A stretch of DNA of 64,000 bases from positions 1,612,001 through 1,676,000 of the forward strand of contig OZ038422.1 of the NCBI GenBank assembly GCA_964036155.1. Reading direction: 5' to 3'. Positions within the stretch are counted from its first letter, which is position 1. Each line of letters starts with the position of its first letter. The translations under genes were made by a program, and so were the position numbers. The stretch is from Diploscapter coronatus. Taxonomy: Eukaryota > Nematoda > Chromadorea > Rhabditida > Rhabditidae. Below, piece by piece: positions 35,357 through 47,200 of the stretch. Under the pieces are notes generated by a model. It searched no databases. It saw nothing but the letters and a program-made list of their open reading frames with translations, and was not told where the DNA came from.

Positions 35357-37058
35357 TTCCCACAAGTTGTTCAATTTTAAACTCCACTTAAATATGAAGT
35401 TTTAGCATTTTTATCATGGCTACTCACAGGTACTGAAAAATCGTACCTGCACCTTTTACCCGTAGGTAGTCCTGACTTTTTTATTTACACATTCCCACAT
35501 CCTGTAATCATTATCTCTGTGAAAACAAATAGCATTTGAGTTGCCAAATATTAGTTTAATATCATATTCAATTAAGTCATATCTAAGCTTTAATTATCAT
35601 GCATATTCAACTATTAAATTACGCCAAGAATGCGACATATCATATGTACAGTTTTGAATATCACACGATTTTTATCCATATCGAAATAAGCTTTATATTT
35701 GATGAGACTTTGTAATGATTATTAACTTTTCCGAAAATTCGAAATTCGAATAAACATTCATGTTTGTATTTGGCGATCATTAAAACTTAGCATGGTAGTA
35801 ACATTCAATAATGCATATACTTATTAAATACAGAAGTACGGCATATTTTAGTCATGTAAGTGTATAAAATTGGAAACATGTAGTCATTTTGTTTAGAATC
35901 AACGTATAGCTTTATTTAAATGCAAACCCTAGTCTCTGCCAGGCTAAGAAAATTTACTTTCTAGCCACTAAAATCGCTGTGCACCACTTTGCACGCCTCC
36001 CAGATTTCGGCATCAACAATAATGAGCTGAAAACCTACGACACTTCGTGCACATTCATCGTTCATTCCTTGTATTCTAATTTTTGCAACTTTTCTAGAGA
36101 TTTTTATATTAGTTTATTTTTACCAGAGATTGATGATAATTCCATGTTTTCAAACACAGTACGAAACATTACTTTCAACGTCAAAGATAAGGCTAATTGA
36201 AATCCTTGATTAACATTCATTGCCATTGCTATATAAATTCTCAATATCTCAAAATGTTGCGATTTGGACTCACTTGACATAATATTTGCACAAAAACCTT
36301 AGACTTATCTGATTCCCAACGGGAGAACAACTTTTCGGCGTTTACATGACAACTCGAATATTCTGGGAGATTCTAATTAACAAATAATTCGGTTATCATA
36401 CGAAAATGTTCATATTCAGTATCGTGAGATCTACACCAACCAGCTTCAACTTGTAAGAATAATGGATAATTAATTCGAATTAATTAACTCCAGCCCAGAT
36501 TTAGGGAGAATTTTTGTCAGATGGAAATAAACTAGAGGGTAGGTCGCAAGGGCTTTCTGACGATAGTCCTCCCTAGGACTGTATTAAACTGAAATTAAAT
36601 AGATTGACGTCATGAAAATGATAGAGAAAATGTCTCATCATCAATCAGGTAGTGAAAAAGAGATTGACTGAGAAGAAAATACAATGGCTATTTCAGTGAA
36701 ACATCGAGAAAATAAGAAAAATACGCTAACATTGATACTGCCAACGAACAATATTATGTTTTGAATACGCTCAACAACTGTTCACAAGAAATCGATTCTA
36801 TTTCTGCTATATATCTTGAAGGGGTTACTTTGAAATTCATTAATGGGTTGAAATTACTATAAAATAAATATTGGATTTGGTTACAAAATTTTCGAAAGAA
36901 AATATTTTAAAGAATGTTTATTTCAGCTATAATTATCCCTTATCGTTACTGAATATTTTCGAGAGTTGTCTTTATCATGTTTATTAAAATTAAATTATTA
37001 TTTCACATTTTATTGAATAAAATTTCCATATAAAATCTGATATTATTATAATCAAGCT
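35357..37058. other. Intergenic region, mbr-1-like and Hsp70-kelch 3' ends
   Basis: Convergent genes meet here. It holds a copy of the dispersed CACTTTGCACGCC repeat (35980-36020) and a family G repeat (36499-36580). No exon seen. Confidence 0.6.
36499..36580. repeat. Inverted repeat, family G, copy 1
   Basis: Left TTAGGGAGAATTTTTGTCAG and right CTGACGATAGTCCTCCCTAG, with the shared middle AGGTCGCAAGG. Copy 2 is at 51654-51735, and a partial copy is at 50717-50800. Confidence 0.8.
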
Positions 37059-37063
37059 TTATT
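37058..37063 (-). terminator. AATAAA overlapping the Hsp70-kelch stop codon
   Basis: The last codons read ATA AAA TAA AG, so the TAA stop is embedded in an AATAAA hexamer. If it is used, the 3' UTR would be very short. Confidence 0.4.
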
Positions 37064-40000
37064 TTATGTTAATTTCTCCGACTTCTTGCCATTTATTCGT
37101 TTGTGGATCGTATTCCTCGATTGAATTACAAAAATTTTCAAATCGTTTTTGAAATCTGTTAACAAATATTTCGTATAAGGGTATGCAAAATCTCAGCTCA
37201 CCCTCCGATTGCATATAATTTCCCGTTAGCGACAATGAGCGAATGATCTATTCTTGCATAATTCATATCAGCGATTTGAGAAATTCGACTGTCAACTCGA
37301 GCTGAGGGGTCGAAACACAGACAGGATTTTAATACACCATCACTACTAAATATATAATGATAAATTATTTATCATACAAAATTAACAACAATCGTCCTTC
37401 AGTCATGTAAATTTTTCCATTTAGCGATGCAACTCCGAAAGAACGTCGTCTTTCTGGAATCTCTCCGATTTCAATCCATTTCTGTTCATCGTCTGATAAT
37501 CCATATATCTTTCTACTTCCCCAACCATCAATAACTGAATATCCATAATTACAATAATGAATATGCTATAATGTGACCGTATAAACTTTCATCGCATGTT
37601 ATTGTTTGAGGAAATATAACTGAAAGAGGAAAAGCAGGTCCTGTTTGCCATATTCCGTCTATTAAAACCTGAATAAATTATTTCATCGATTTTCCTTCGA
37701 TCTTCTTACATTAACTCGATTCGTGCGTAGATATGTTTTAGAATCCTTTCCACCCAAATAATACAATTTACCTTTGAAATAAGCCACAGATGCATCATTA
37801 CGCCATTCAAGAGGATCTGGACCTGCAAAATTCTTTTGAATCGATCATCAATGGATTTGTTGATAAGACCTCTTGAAACCATTCGAGTATTAAAGTCAAA
37901 TATTTCAAAGAATTTACTTTCGTTGCCAATTGCAAAAATCTAAAATATGAGAAATTATTCAAAATAACGAACATAAGAATTTACTCTATCCTTTGTAACT
38001 ACTACTTCGTGTGTAAAATAAAAATTGTGAAATTTTATAATCTCTTCGACTGAGTAGGCATATGAATTGAGCAGGCATATTCTTCCTTCATCTTTATCAT
38101 TATTTGGATAATAAACTAAATTATTACGAATCGTTTCAAAGCCTCTTACTTAGCCTTTATTTCTATTTCTTACAATAAAATAAAACTTCACGCGAGTTAT
38201 TGAGTGAACTGTCTCCACCAATTTGCAAATTAATTTTTCCAACTTTACGCCATTTATGCGTTTGTGGATCGTATTCTTCGATTGAATTACAAAAATTTGT
38301 ATGTAAAAGTTGTTGAAATCTAATTGTAAGTTAACACATATTTCGTATAAAGATATGCAAAATCTCAACTCACCCTCCGATAGCATACAACTTTCCGTTA
38401 GCGACAATGAGCGAATGATGATATCTTGCATAGTTCATATCAGCGATTTGAGAAATTCGACTGTCAACTGGAGCTGAGGGATTAAAACACAGACAGGATT
38501 TGAACAAATTAGGATGGCTGAATATATAATTATATATTATTTATCATACAAAATTAACGACTCCTGTCCTCCAGTTATGTAAATTTTTTCATTTAGCGAT
38601 TCAACTCCAAAATAAATATGTCCTTCTGGAATCTTTTCAATTTCAACCCATTTCCGTTCGTTGTTTAATAATCGATATATCTTATTACTAATAAGTGTAT
38701 CAATAACTGAATATCTATAATTACAATAATGAATATGCTATAATGTGACCGTATAAAATGTCATCGCATGCTATTGTTTGAACGTAACGAATTGGATAAG
38801 GAAAAGCAGGCCCCGTTTGCCATTGTCCATCTATCAAAATCTGAATAAATTAGTTCATGGACTTCCATTCGATCTTCTTACATCAACGCAATTTGATCCA
38901 CCCAAATAATACAATTTGCCCTTGAAATAAGCGACAGATGCACCATAACGCCATTCAGGAGGGTTTGGACCTGTAAAATTGTTTGAATCGATCATTCATG
39001 GATTTGCTGATAAGACCTCTTGAAATTTGTCGAGTATTCAAGTCAAATATTTCAAATGATTTTTTAAATGAGCAAAGTCCAAAAATCTGAAGCTTAAGAA
39101 ACTATTCAAAATAACGAAAGTGAGAATTCACTTTATTCTCTGTAGTTGCTACTTCATATGGCCAGTACCAATTATGGAATTTCGTAATATTTTCTATTGA
39201 GCCGGTACATGAATTGAACAAGCATATTCTTCCTTCAGGTTTATCATTAGTTGGATAACAAACTAAATTATTACGAATCGTTTCAAAATCTCTTACTTAG
39301 TTTTTAACATAATTTCTTACGATAAAATAAAATTTCATGCAAATTAAATTTTCTGACTTCATGCCATTTATTTGTTTGTGGATTGTATTCTTCAATAACT
39401 CCACATAATTTTATCGGGCAGTAAGAACTATCACTTTTCTCAATATTTTCAAATCTAAGTTAACAAATATTTCGTATAAAGATATGGAAAATCTCAGCTC
39501 ACCCTCCGATTGCATACAATTTCCCGTGAGCGGCAATGAGCGAATGATGATATCTTGCATAATTCATATCAGCGATTTGAGAAATTCGACTGTCAACTGG
39601 AGCTGAGGGGTCGAAACACAGGCAGGATTTTAATACACCATCATCATCACTAAATATATAATAATACATTATTATCATACAAAATTAACGACTTCTGTCC
39701 TCCAGTTATGTAAAAATCTCCATTTAACGATTCGACTGAATAGTTATAACGCTTTTCTTCAATTTTTCCTACTTCAACCCATTTTCGCTCGTCATCGGAT
39801 AATCGATATATTTTTCCACTTTTATAACCATCGATTACTTAATTTTTGGCTAATATTGCAAAAAAAAAACTAATAAAAACCATATAGTTGTTCATTACAA
39901 GTGACTGGCTGTAAAAATTCAGCTGAAAGGGGGAAAGCAGACCCTATTTGCCATTTTTCATCTATTAAAATCTGAATAAATCATTCCATGGACTTTCATT

Positions 40001-40417
40001 CGATCTTCTTACATCAACTCGATTCGTATTTTCCCCTGTTTCAGGATCCCTTCCACCCAAATAATACAATTTTTCTTTGTAATAAGCGACTAATGCACAT
40101 CTACGCCATTCAGGAGGATTTGAACCTGTAAAATTCTTTGAATCGATCATTCATGGATTTGTTGATAAGACCTTTTGAAAGTTGTCCAGTATTCAAGTCA
40201 AATATTTCAAATGATTTTTTAAATGAGCAAATTCCAAAAATCTGAAGCTTAAGAAACTATTCAAAATAACGAACATAAGAATTTACTTTATTCTGTGTAG
40301 TTGCTACTTCAAATGGCCAATACCAACCGTGAAATTTGGCAATCTCTTCAACTGAGCAGGTATATGAATTGAACAAGCCTATTCTTCCTTCATATTCATC
40401 ATTATTTGAGTATAAAT
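37059..40417 (-). repeat. Three tandem copies of a seven-exon kelch cassette
   Basis: Unit 1 exons: 40287-40417, 40172-40241, 40013-40125, 39881-39971, 39693-39837, 39503-39649, 39321-39454. Unit 2: 39132-39262, 39017-39086, 38882-38970, 38750-38840, 38562-38706, 38374-38517, 38174-38319. Unit 3: 37985-38115, 37870-37939, 37710-37822, 37578-37668, 37390-37534, 37202-37345, 37059-37155. Exon lengths run 131/131/131, 70/70/70, 113/89/113, 91/91/91, 145/145/145, 147/144/144 and 134/146/97. The period is about 1150 bp. Introns are also recognisably the same, for example GTAAGAAGATCGAA...TTATTCAG in all three. Confidence 0.92.
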
Positions 40418-42523
40418 CTAAATTATAATAAATTATTGAATCTTTGATTCAGTTAAATTTATTCCTATTTTTTTACAATAAAACAAAATTTGATGCGAAT
40501 TATTAAATGAACTGTCTCCACCAATCTGCAAATTATTGATATTCTGGGATAATTCATTGATTGTATTGTTAATCAATGGCATTTCAACTCCTTTCTGAAA
40601 TTATAACTTCAATCTTAGTAATGAATTATTTATTTTCAAACCCCCAAAGCATCTGCAATAATCGCAGCTCCATGCGCTATAGCTTCGTCTGGGTTTATAT
40701 CGAACTGAATTTTGGAATTACAAAATTTATTCTTTATATCCTGTTCAATTTGAGGTATTCTTGTCGATCCACCAACCAAAATCTAATTATTAAAACTAAA
40801 TCTAGAATTTAAGATTTATAGCTTTTACCACATGATCGATTTTCTCTGATGACAATTTTGCCATATTCAAAGCTCGATCGACAAATTTTATCGCTCTTTC
40901 AAATAAATCGTTGCACAACTCATTAAATTTCTCCTTGGTTAATCTGACATTAATTTCAAGATCATCGTTTATATCCAGCTAAATTTATAAAATAATGATA
41001 ATCTTATGAAATTGTTATTTTCACATGAACATCAACAGGATATTGCGAGAATGACAACGATTCCTTCGCTTTTCGACATTCAATTCTCAATCGCTTTAAT
41101 AGTCTAGGGTTCTTGTAAACATCATAACCTGGAGATGAATTGTTGAATTCATCAATCACAAATTTCATAATTCTGCTGTCAAAGTCTTGTCCTCCTAAAT
41201 TCTACATTTATAATTTGCAAAATCAAAAATCAACCTAAGTGAGCATCACCAGTAATGGCCTTAACGTTGAGACTTTCGTTTTTAATTTCAGCAATGCTTA
41301 TGTCGAGGGTACCTTAGATTTAAATTATTTTAGAATTCCAAACAAAGTCTGGAAACCTCCTCCAAAATCGAAAACAAGAAGTTTCGAATTTCCTAATTGA
41401 GCCTTCTCATTATAAGCGATGGCAACAGCCGTAGGTTCTTGCAACAAACATTTCAACTTCAGCCCGGCTAATTCAATCGCCTTCTTGGTTGCCGTGATTT
41501 GATCAGAATTGAACATCGCTGGCACAGTAACTACCGCTTCGATCACTTCTTGGCTTTTGTATTTCTGAAAATTAAGAAGACTTTGTACATGATAAGAATG
41601 TAAAAGAATAAAATTTAGAGTGCAGAACAAGAAACTTGTTAGTTTTCAGCATTTGTACGGTAAATATTACCTACGTCACTATTTTGCAACATTTTCCAAA
41701 ACTAAAAAAACTTACTTCTGTCTGAGATTTCAAGCTCTTCAAAATCTCGGCGGAAACTTCCTCTGGTCGAATAAATCTTTCATCTGGAGTTCCCTCGTTC
41801 AAAATATATCCAGCACAATTCTAAATTTCTTAATTAATTTGGCCAAAATGAATTTTTTCTACATTTCTGGTGTCTGCATTGAACGTCCATAATTGTCTAT
41901 CATCAGCAATCGGAAGATCATTCAAAACATGCCATCCGAGTAAGCGCTTCGAATCTGAAAATTCTTAATTCCAATAAAATCAGATATTCCAGAAGTTGTA
42001 TTGTCGTATATAGTTATGAATTCCTTGAGATTTTTGAGTTCAATTATGAGCAACGCCGACAGGCTAACGATATGTGGGTGCAAACATGACATTCTTTATC
42101 GATTTGCCCTAAAATGATCTAAACACTTGCCATAAAGAATATTCGCCATATCGGTGTTGCAGTCCAAAGCTGGATTTCCAACCAGAATCTCGCCATCGTT
42201 AAATGCCACTACAGAGGGTAGAGTATTCCGGCCTAAATTTTCATATTTTGGAACTCTGAAAATGTAGCAATATCACTAATGTGAAAAAATGTGAAACTTT
42301 TTCGATGATAGATGGAAAGTTGTAGCCCTACCTTTCCTACCCAGCATTATTTCATAGACTTACATTACTACTGTATCACTTATCAAAAGTGCAAAACTTC
42401 TTGAATATTTATTAACAATTTATTGATCTTACCATCATCACTATGAATCGCCATAGGTCGATCATTTTCTATAATTGCAACGCACGAATATGTCGTACCC
42501 AAGTCGATGCCAATATATGCCAT
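37059..42523 (-). CDS. Hsp70 nucleotide-binding domain fused to a triple kelch propeller array
   Basis: Predicted 1230-aa protein, 31 exons, every junction phase-consistent. Hsp70 exons: 42433-42523, 42131-42232, 41863-41954, 41716-41820, 41357-41564, 41235-41312, 41025-41194, 40829-40978, 40642-40782; chimeric exon 40477-40594. Hsp70 ATPase motifs intact: GIDLGTTYS (5-13), K67 in DSKRLLG, E173 in LQEPTA, VFDFGGGTLDIS (194-205), [12 protein letters not shown] (333-344). There is no substrate-binding domain or EEVD tail. [11 protein letters not shown] (380-390) resembles the start of that domain (GVMTPLI.RNT), then the kelch sequence begins. Three kelch units (419-695, 696-967, 968-1230) each show YYLGG, YITGG and YAIGG-type double glycines and W-containing strands, and each could form about six blades. 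Alternative: an unspliced intron after 40642 reads GTTTGA, giving a TGA stop and a lone ATPase domain of 380 residues, with a separate kelch gene from the Met at 40582. The fusion is favoured because GVE, upstream of that Met, still matches the family. Expression and client are unknown. Confidence 0.85.
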
Positions 42524-44203
42524 CTAATTTAATTAATTAAAATATTTCTTTCAAGAAAGGATAAAGAATGATTACATTAATATGGAATCTCTTGAAAAGA
42601 AAACGATAATCTAAGAACTTGAAACGTTTGCCAGATATTTGATAACATGGGCAAGACTAAAAATTTTTTGAACGAATTGTCAATAATAAAGTAATATTTG
42701 AATAATAAAAATGGAATAACGACACAATTTCGCACTTGAAACATTCAAATTTTATTCAAATAATATAAGGATCGACAAAATAATGTAATTTACAGTATTC
42801 TACTGTCTACCTTCATGATATTTCGGTTAGAAGACAAGACAAGTCATGTTCCAAACACATAAATGTGTGATAGTCCTAACATCTTCTGTCAACTTATTTA
42901 AAAGCAAATAGCATTTATTGTCGGCTTTTATGACTATGAGAGAACCTTGAATTTCGAGTCCGCAAGCTCCGCTCACTTTGCGAAGCAAAAATTGGTTCTG
43001 GGACCGTTCGAGAGTTAGTCGTTAACGAAATTTCGAGAAAAATGAATTTCTGAAACTCCAAGGAGGTTCCACATGATTATATCTTGTATGTATAAAATTC
43101 GTTCATTTTTATCATGCAAGTTGTCAAACGATGTATATTTTTATGAATTATTTTATCGATAAAATCATCGACATTTTGTGTAATATATACACATGTATGA
43201 AATACGTGAAATAACCCGCTAGAATGATAGTGTCCAATGGTACGCAAATCCAAATATGGAGATGAAAGGAAATCGATAAATATATCTGATAACACATGAC
43301 TGAGAGTGAAAAAAGATATCGTATCATGCCAGATTTGAAATTGTAGGGATTTTTGTCAATTATAAAAAATCAAACATTTTAGATAATTTATAAAAAAAAA
43401 TCCCCTGAAATATATAAATTGATAAAAAATTCAATAATGTCAAATTCATTCTCGAGTCCTTGTCGATTCACGGCGACTTCATGGCTGCAAAAATTTTTGG
43501 GGTCGAAAATTAGGAATTAAGAAAATTATGGGCTAAAACTGACAAAACTGACTAAAATAGAAATATTTGAGGCTTTATTTTTAAATTGCAACATTGAATT
43601 CACGCAAGCCGATAAGACTGGAAATCTATCATCTCGTAAGAATCTACTCGTGAAATTGCACATAAAATACGGGAAATGTGTCACGGAGATCGGATATATT
43701 CTAATTTATAGAATTCTAATTTATAGAATTTTGATTTGAAAATTCAGGAGGAAATAATAATTATTTTAATGGTCGAGCATTAGAATAAAGACTAGAAAAA
43801 CAGAGGAGCGTTAATGTAAATGGAATTTGAACATTTCGTGAGGTACTGGGGGCGATTAAAATGAGATTTTCTTTCAAGATTACTTTTAATCACCCCGGAA
43901 CCCATATAGAGCAGTGTGGCGTAATTTAGAGGCATTTATGAAATTGCAAGGAAATGGCAATATTATTCATCTTCTTTTAAATTTCATCTAGAATGGAAAA
44001 GAGTGAATAGTATTGTCAATGATATGAATAAATATCCGAAATAACAACAACTCTGAGCTTTCATAATCATTTAGAGAAATCTTAAATTGATGAAATCGCA
44101 TATCTTATAAAAGCAATATAACTACCGTAATTTAGCCAGAAATATTTATATGTAGTATTTCTACTCTTTTCTAACTGCTGAATTATCATTTGTGCACGCA
44201 TTC
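42524..44203. other. Upstream region of the Hsp70-kelch gene
   Basis: About 1.7 kb between the daf-4-like 3' end and the Hsp70-kelch ATG, both minus strand. A TTAG acceptor abuts the ATG (AAATTAG then ATGGCA), consistent with trans-splicing. I did not see a clear heat-shock element by eye. A hairpin is at 43842-43901. No exon seen. Confidence 0.55.
43842..43901. repeat. Short hairpin
   Basis: GGTACTGGGGGCGATTAAAA pairs imperfectly with TTTTAATCACCCCGGAACC across a loop of about 25 bases. Confidence 0.6.
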
Positions 44204-47200
44204 TCATAATGACACCATTTCAACACCAACAGTGTTGCTTCGATTCAGATTCTTGTGGCCTTTTTTCTTCTTTTTGTTGGCAGAATTTCGGCAGGAGTCG
44301 TTGAGCAACGGTCGTTCCGCCTGACATTGCAGAAAATTAGTCATGAGTGACTTTTTAAGTCATTAAATTGAGGTAGAATTAATGCATGTATCCTTTAGAG
44401 CAGGAAGAAAATTTACAGAAATAAATTTGATACCTGATCAAGATCCACGGTCTCCTCTGTCGTTTCACACTTCCCGATGTAGATGTAGGCGTTACCATTC
44501 CAATGCACCTTCTCGGGTTGAATAAACGGAACGTCTTCGATCAGAGGACTCTTCCGAGATTCCGCTTCCTCGTTGATCGTTTGGACTATCGCAGATGTTG
44601 GCTCTGGAATCCGACTCTTTGAAAGTTAGCAAGTTAAAAACTTTTGTTTGTACCTCGAGCCCTATGCACCGCAGCATGACTGTGCTTGACGATGCCGTTC
44701 TCCTCTGACTGACTGCTCGTTGCGCTCGACGAGAAAATTGCTGAATCCTCAGGAGCAGAGCTCTGAGTGCTGTGCGTCGAGGTTGACTCCTCCATTTCTG
44801 CTTTAACGTACCCGTTTGGGGTCGTCTTATTTTCCTCGATACCTTGTGGCATTTCTTCAGCTTGAGCCGCCGAGATTTTTGTTTTCATGATGGTCGTTCC
44901 TGGTTCTCGGGCAAGGATGTACGACATGGTCATGCTCTGGTCGTTGAGGATGTTGTCGATGCTCACTGCCTTCGCAGGCTCCTGCTTTCGCTTAGCAATT
45001 TGTGCTCGATTCGGTAGCCCTGACGCCGCTCGATTGGCTAGAGCAGAATTCGATTGTCGAGGAGGCGGCAGACTGGTTGGCGCTGGCCCATCGGGGAGTT
45101 TGTGAAGAACGGTTCTGGGGTTGATGCCGACTGGAATGGCTTCGCGCCATATCGATGGGTCGTCCTCGATTTCGATTATTTCAGGCTCAGGGATCTGGAA
45201 GAGAAATTTGAGCCATTTCCACCTGATGTGAAATATAATCGAATACCTTGTACAAGTCCTCTTCGACATCGTTATCTTCTAACTCGACGATGGATTCGAG
45301 GTGACGGCGATCTGGGGACCACCGCTTAGCGCCCACTCCAGTCTTCAGCGCTGAAACAATACTGCTGAAATTTCAAAGAGTTAAAAGTACTTTACCATGC
45401 ATTCGATATCCTCTCCTCTTTGCAATTCCCAAGAGTTTCTCGAGAGCATTTCTAGCAGTGATCCTTGCGTCTGCTTCAGTCTCCCACATCTCTGTGACGA
45501 CGTTGCTCATTTCGACGAGGATCTGAATATTCTGGTTACTTCGTTAAATTTGGTTTTAAAAATACTGGTGTCATAAGCAGTTCCATCCTGAATTCGGGTC
45601 TGGTTTTCCGACCGACAACTATCATTCTCATGTCGCCGAGAGTCGGGACCACACCGACTTCTTCTTCGAAGGGCATTTTGTACTCGGGAACAGAGCCCTC
45701 ATCGTCTGCCTCAGTTCGGGATAGAATTTCCCAGAGCACCTAAAATTAAGTGAATCGAAAGGAAATTGTAGAAAGTGCCTTACCAGAGCAGTAGCGTAGA
45801 CGTCGATCTGCTTGAATGCAGACGAAGTGAACTCTTGTGTCGCTTCGAGCATTTCTGGGGCCATGTAGCGGCGAGTGCCGACCTAAAACAAAATATGACT
45901 CCCTTGATTCTGCAAATAAATTGAAGCTTACCAGTGAAAGTTCGGTCTTGTTCGCCGATCCATGCTCATATTTGCAAGCGAGTCCGAAATCTCCCAAGCA
46001 GGTGGTCAGATCACGTCGAATGAGGATGTTCTTGGACTTGATGTCTCTGAAAAAATTTGCCGTTCGTTAAGTTATCTCGAAGGTTGAATTACCTGTGAAC
46101 AATCATCGGCTTGACCGTCACTCCATTCTCATACTCCTCGCTGTGCAAGTAGCTAACAGCAGACATTATTTCGATGCACATCTTCAGCGCTCGGACTGGG
46201 ACGTATTGGAAGTCCTTCAAGTGATCGAACAAGCTGTGATTCTCCATGTACTCTGTGATGATCCACAGTCGATCTTGTTTGTCGTCATAGCCCAGGAATT
46301 GAAGAATGAATTCATGCTTTTGAACTCTCAGGATTTCGTATATCTCCTGAAATCATCGATAAAAATCCGATTGGAAGAGAATACAAGTGCCTTTTCAGTC
46401 TTGTAGCTCTCGACGCTACACTTGTCGTTAGCGAAATGCTGCTTGATGGCGACGACCATCCTTCCTTGGGGTCGTTTCCATTCGCCTCGGAATACCTCTC
46501 CGAACCGACCTCGGGCGATCGACTAAATTTAGATCTTTGAAAACGTTAGCTCGAATCAAGTCTACCGTAAACTCATTGATGTCCAAATCATCTGTGGTGC
46601 CGCCTCCGATCAAATCATCCAACAGTTTCTCTTTGGTATCCGTAGCGACTACCAATTTGTCCTATAATTGAACAATAGAAAATCAAGTTTATTTCAAAAT
46701 TCGATGCCTTATGCTTGCTCTGTCGGTCCTTCAGCCATTTCTTTAGGTGCTTATAAAGACATATTGGAAGTATGCACACCAAAGATAGGCAAATCGGGAT
46801 GAGTAGTCTCGGCAAAAACCAAAAGAGAAACTCGTTCTTCGAATAGTCTGAAAATTGTTTGCTAAATATTTGACATTCTTCTTCAGATCTAGTAGGTTTT
46901 GCAAAGAGGATGGGTCAAATTTAAATTATGGCGAAAATGGATCTTTCTTATTTTCAATTGAACACACAAGAGTATCGAATTCTTCTTCCGTAAGGGTCAT
47001 TATAGGGGTTGGCGGGGTCGTAGTGAATGAATCCTCGGGCCATTGATAATAATTGGGGTGGTTAAATATTTAGCTAGAGTAATTGGCTAGACAATTAGGT
47101 TGAAATTACCGAGTTGTTCTTGATCGACGAACAAAGTGGTGTCCCTTTTGTCGGGGGGCAAGAGGTAGACGAACTGATTGCAGTTGGTGGATCTGCAGCA

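Noticed and set aside
39965..40150. Independent short protein starting [10 protein letters not shown]
   Set aside because: Its first codons are intron sequence conserved in all three kelch units. The real exon starts at 40125.
37059..40417. Kelch region as a cluster of three separate genes or pseudogenes
   Set aside because: Each unit's last exon joins in phase to the first exon of the next. No start codon or stop lies between units, and apparent frameshifts disappear once the 46-47-base introns (GTCTTATC...CAG) are recognised.
42524..44203. Heat-shock promoter for the Hsp70-kelch gene
   Set aside because: I looked for alternating GAA/TTC triplets with 2-base spacing and saw only imperfect partial matches, so no heat-shock element is claimed.
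44492..44677. Alternative frame through the daf-4 C-terminal exon (ESDSRANICDSP...)
   Set aside because: It hits a stop before the last exon. Using the ATTCCAG acceptor at 44603 gives the phase-consistent frame that reads to the final TGA.
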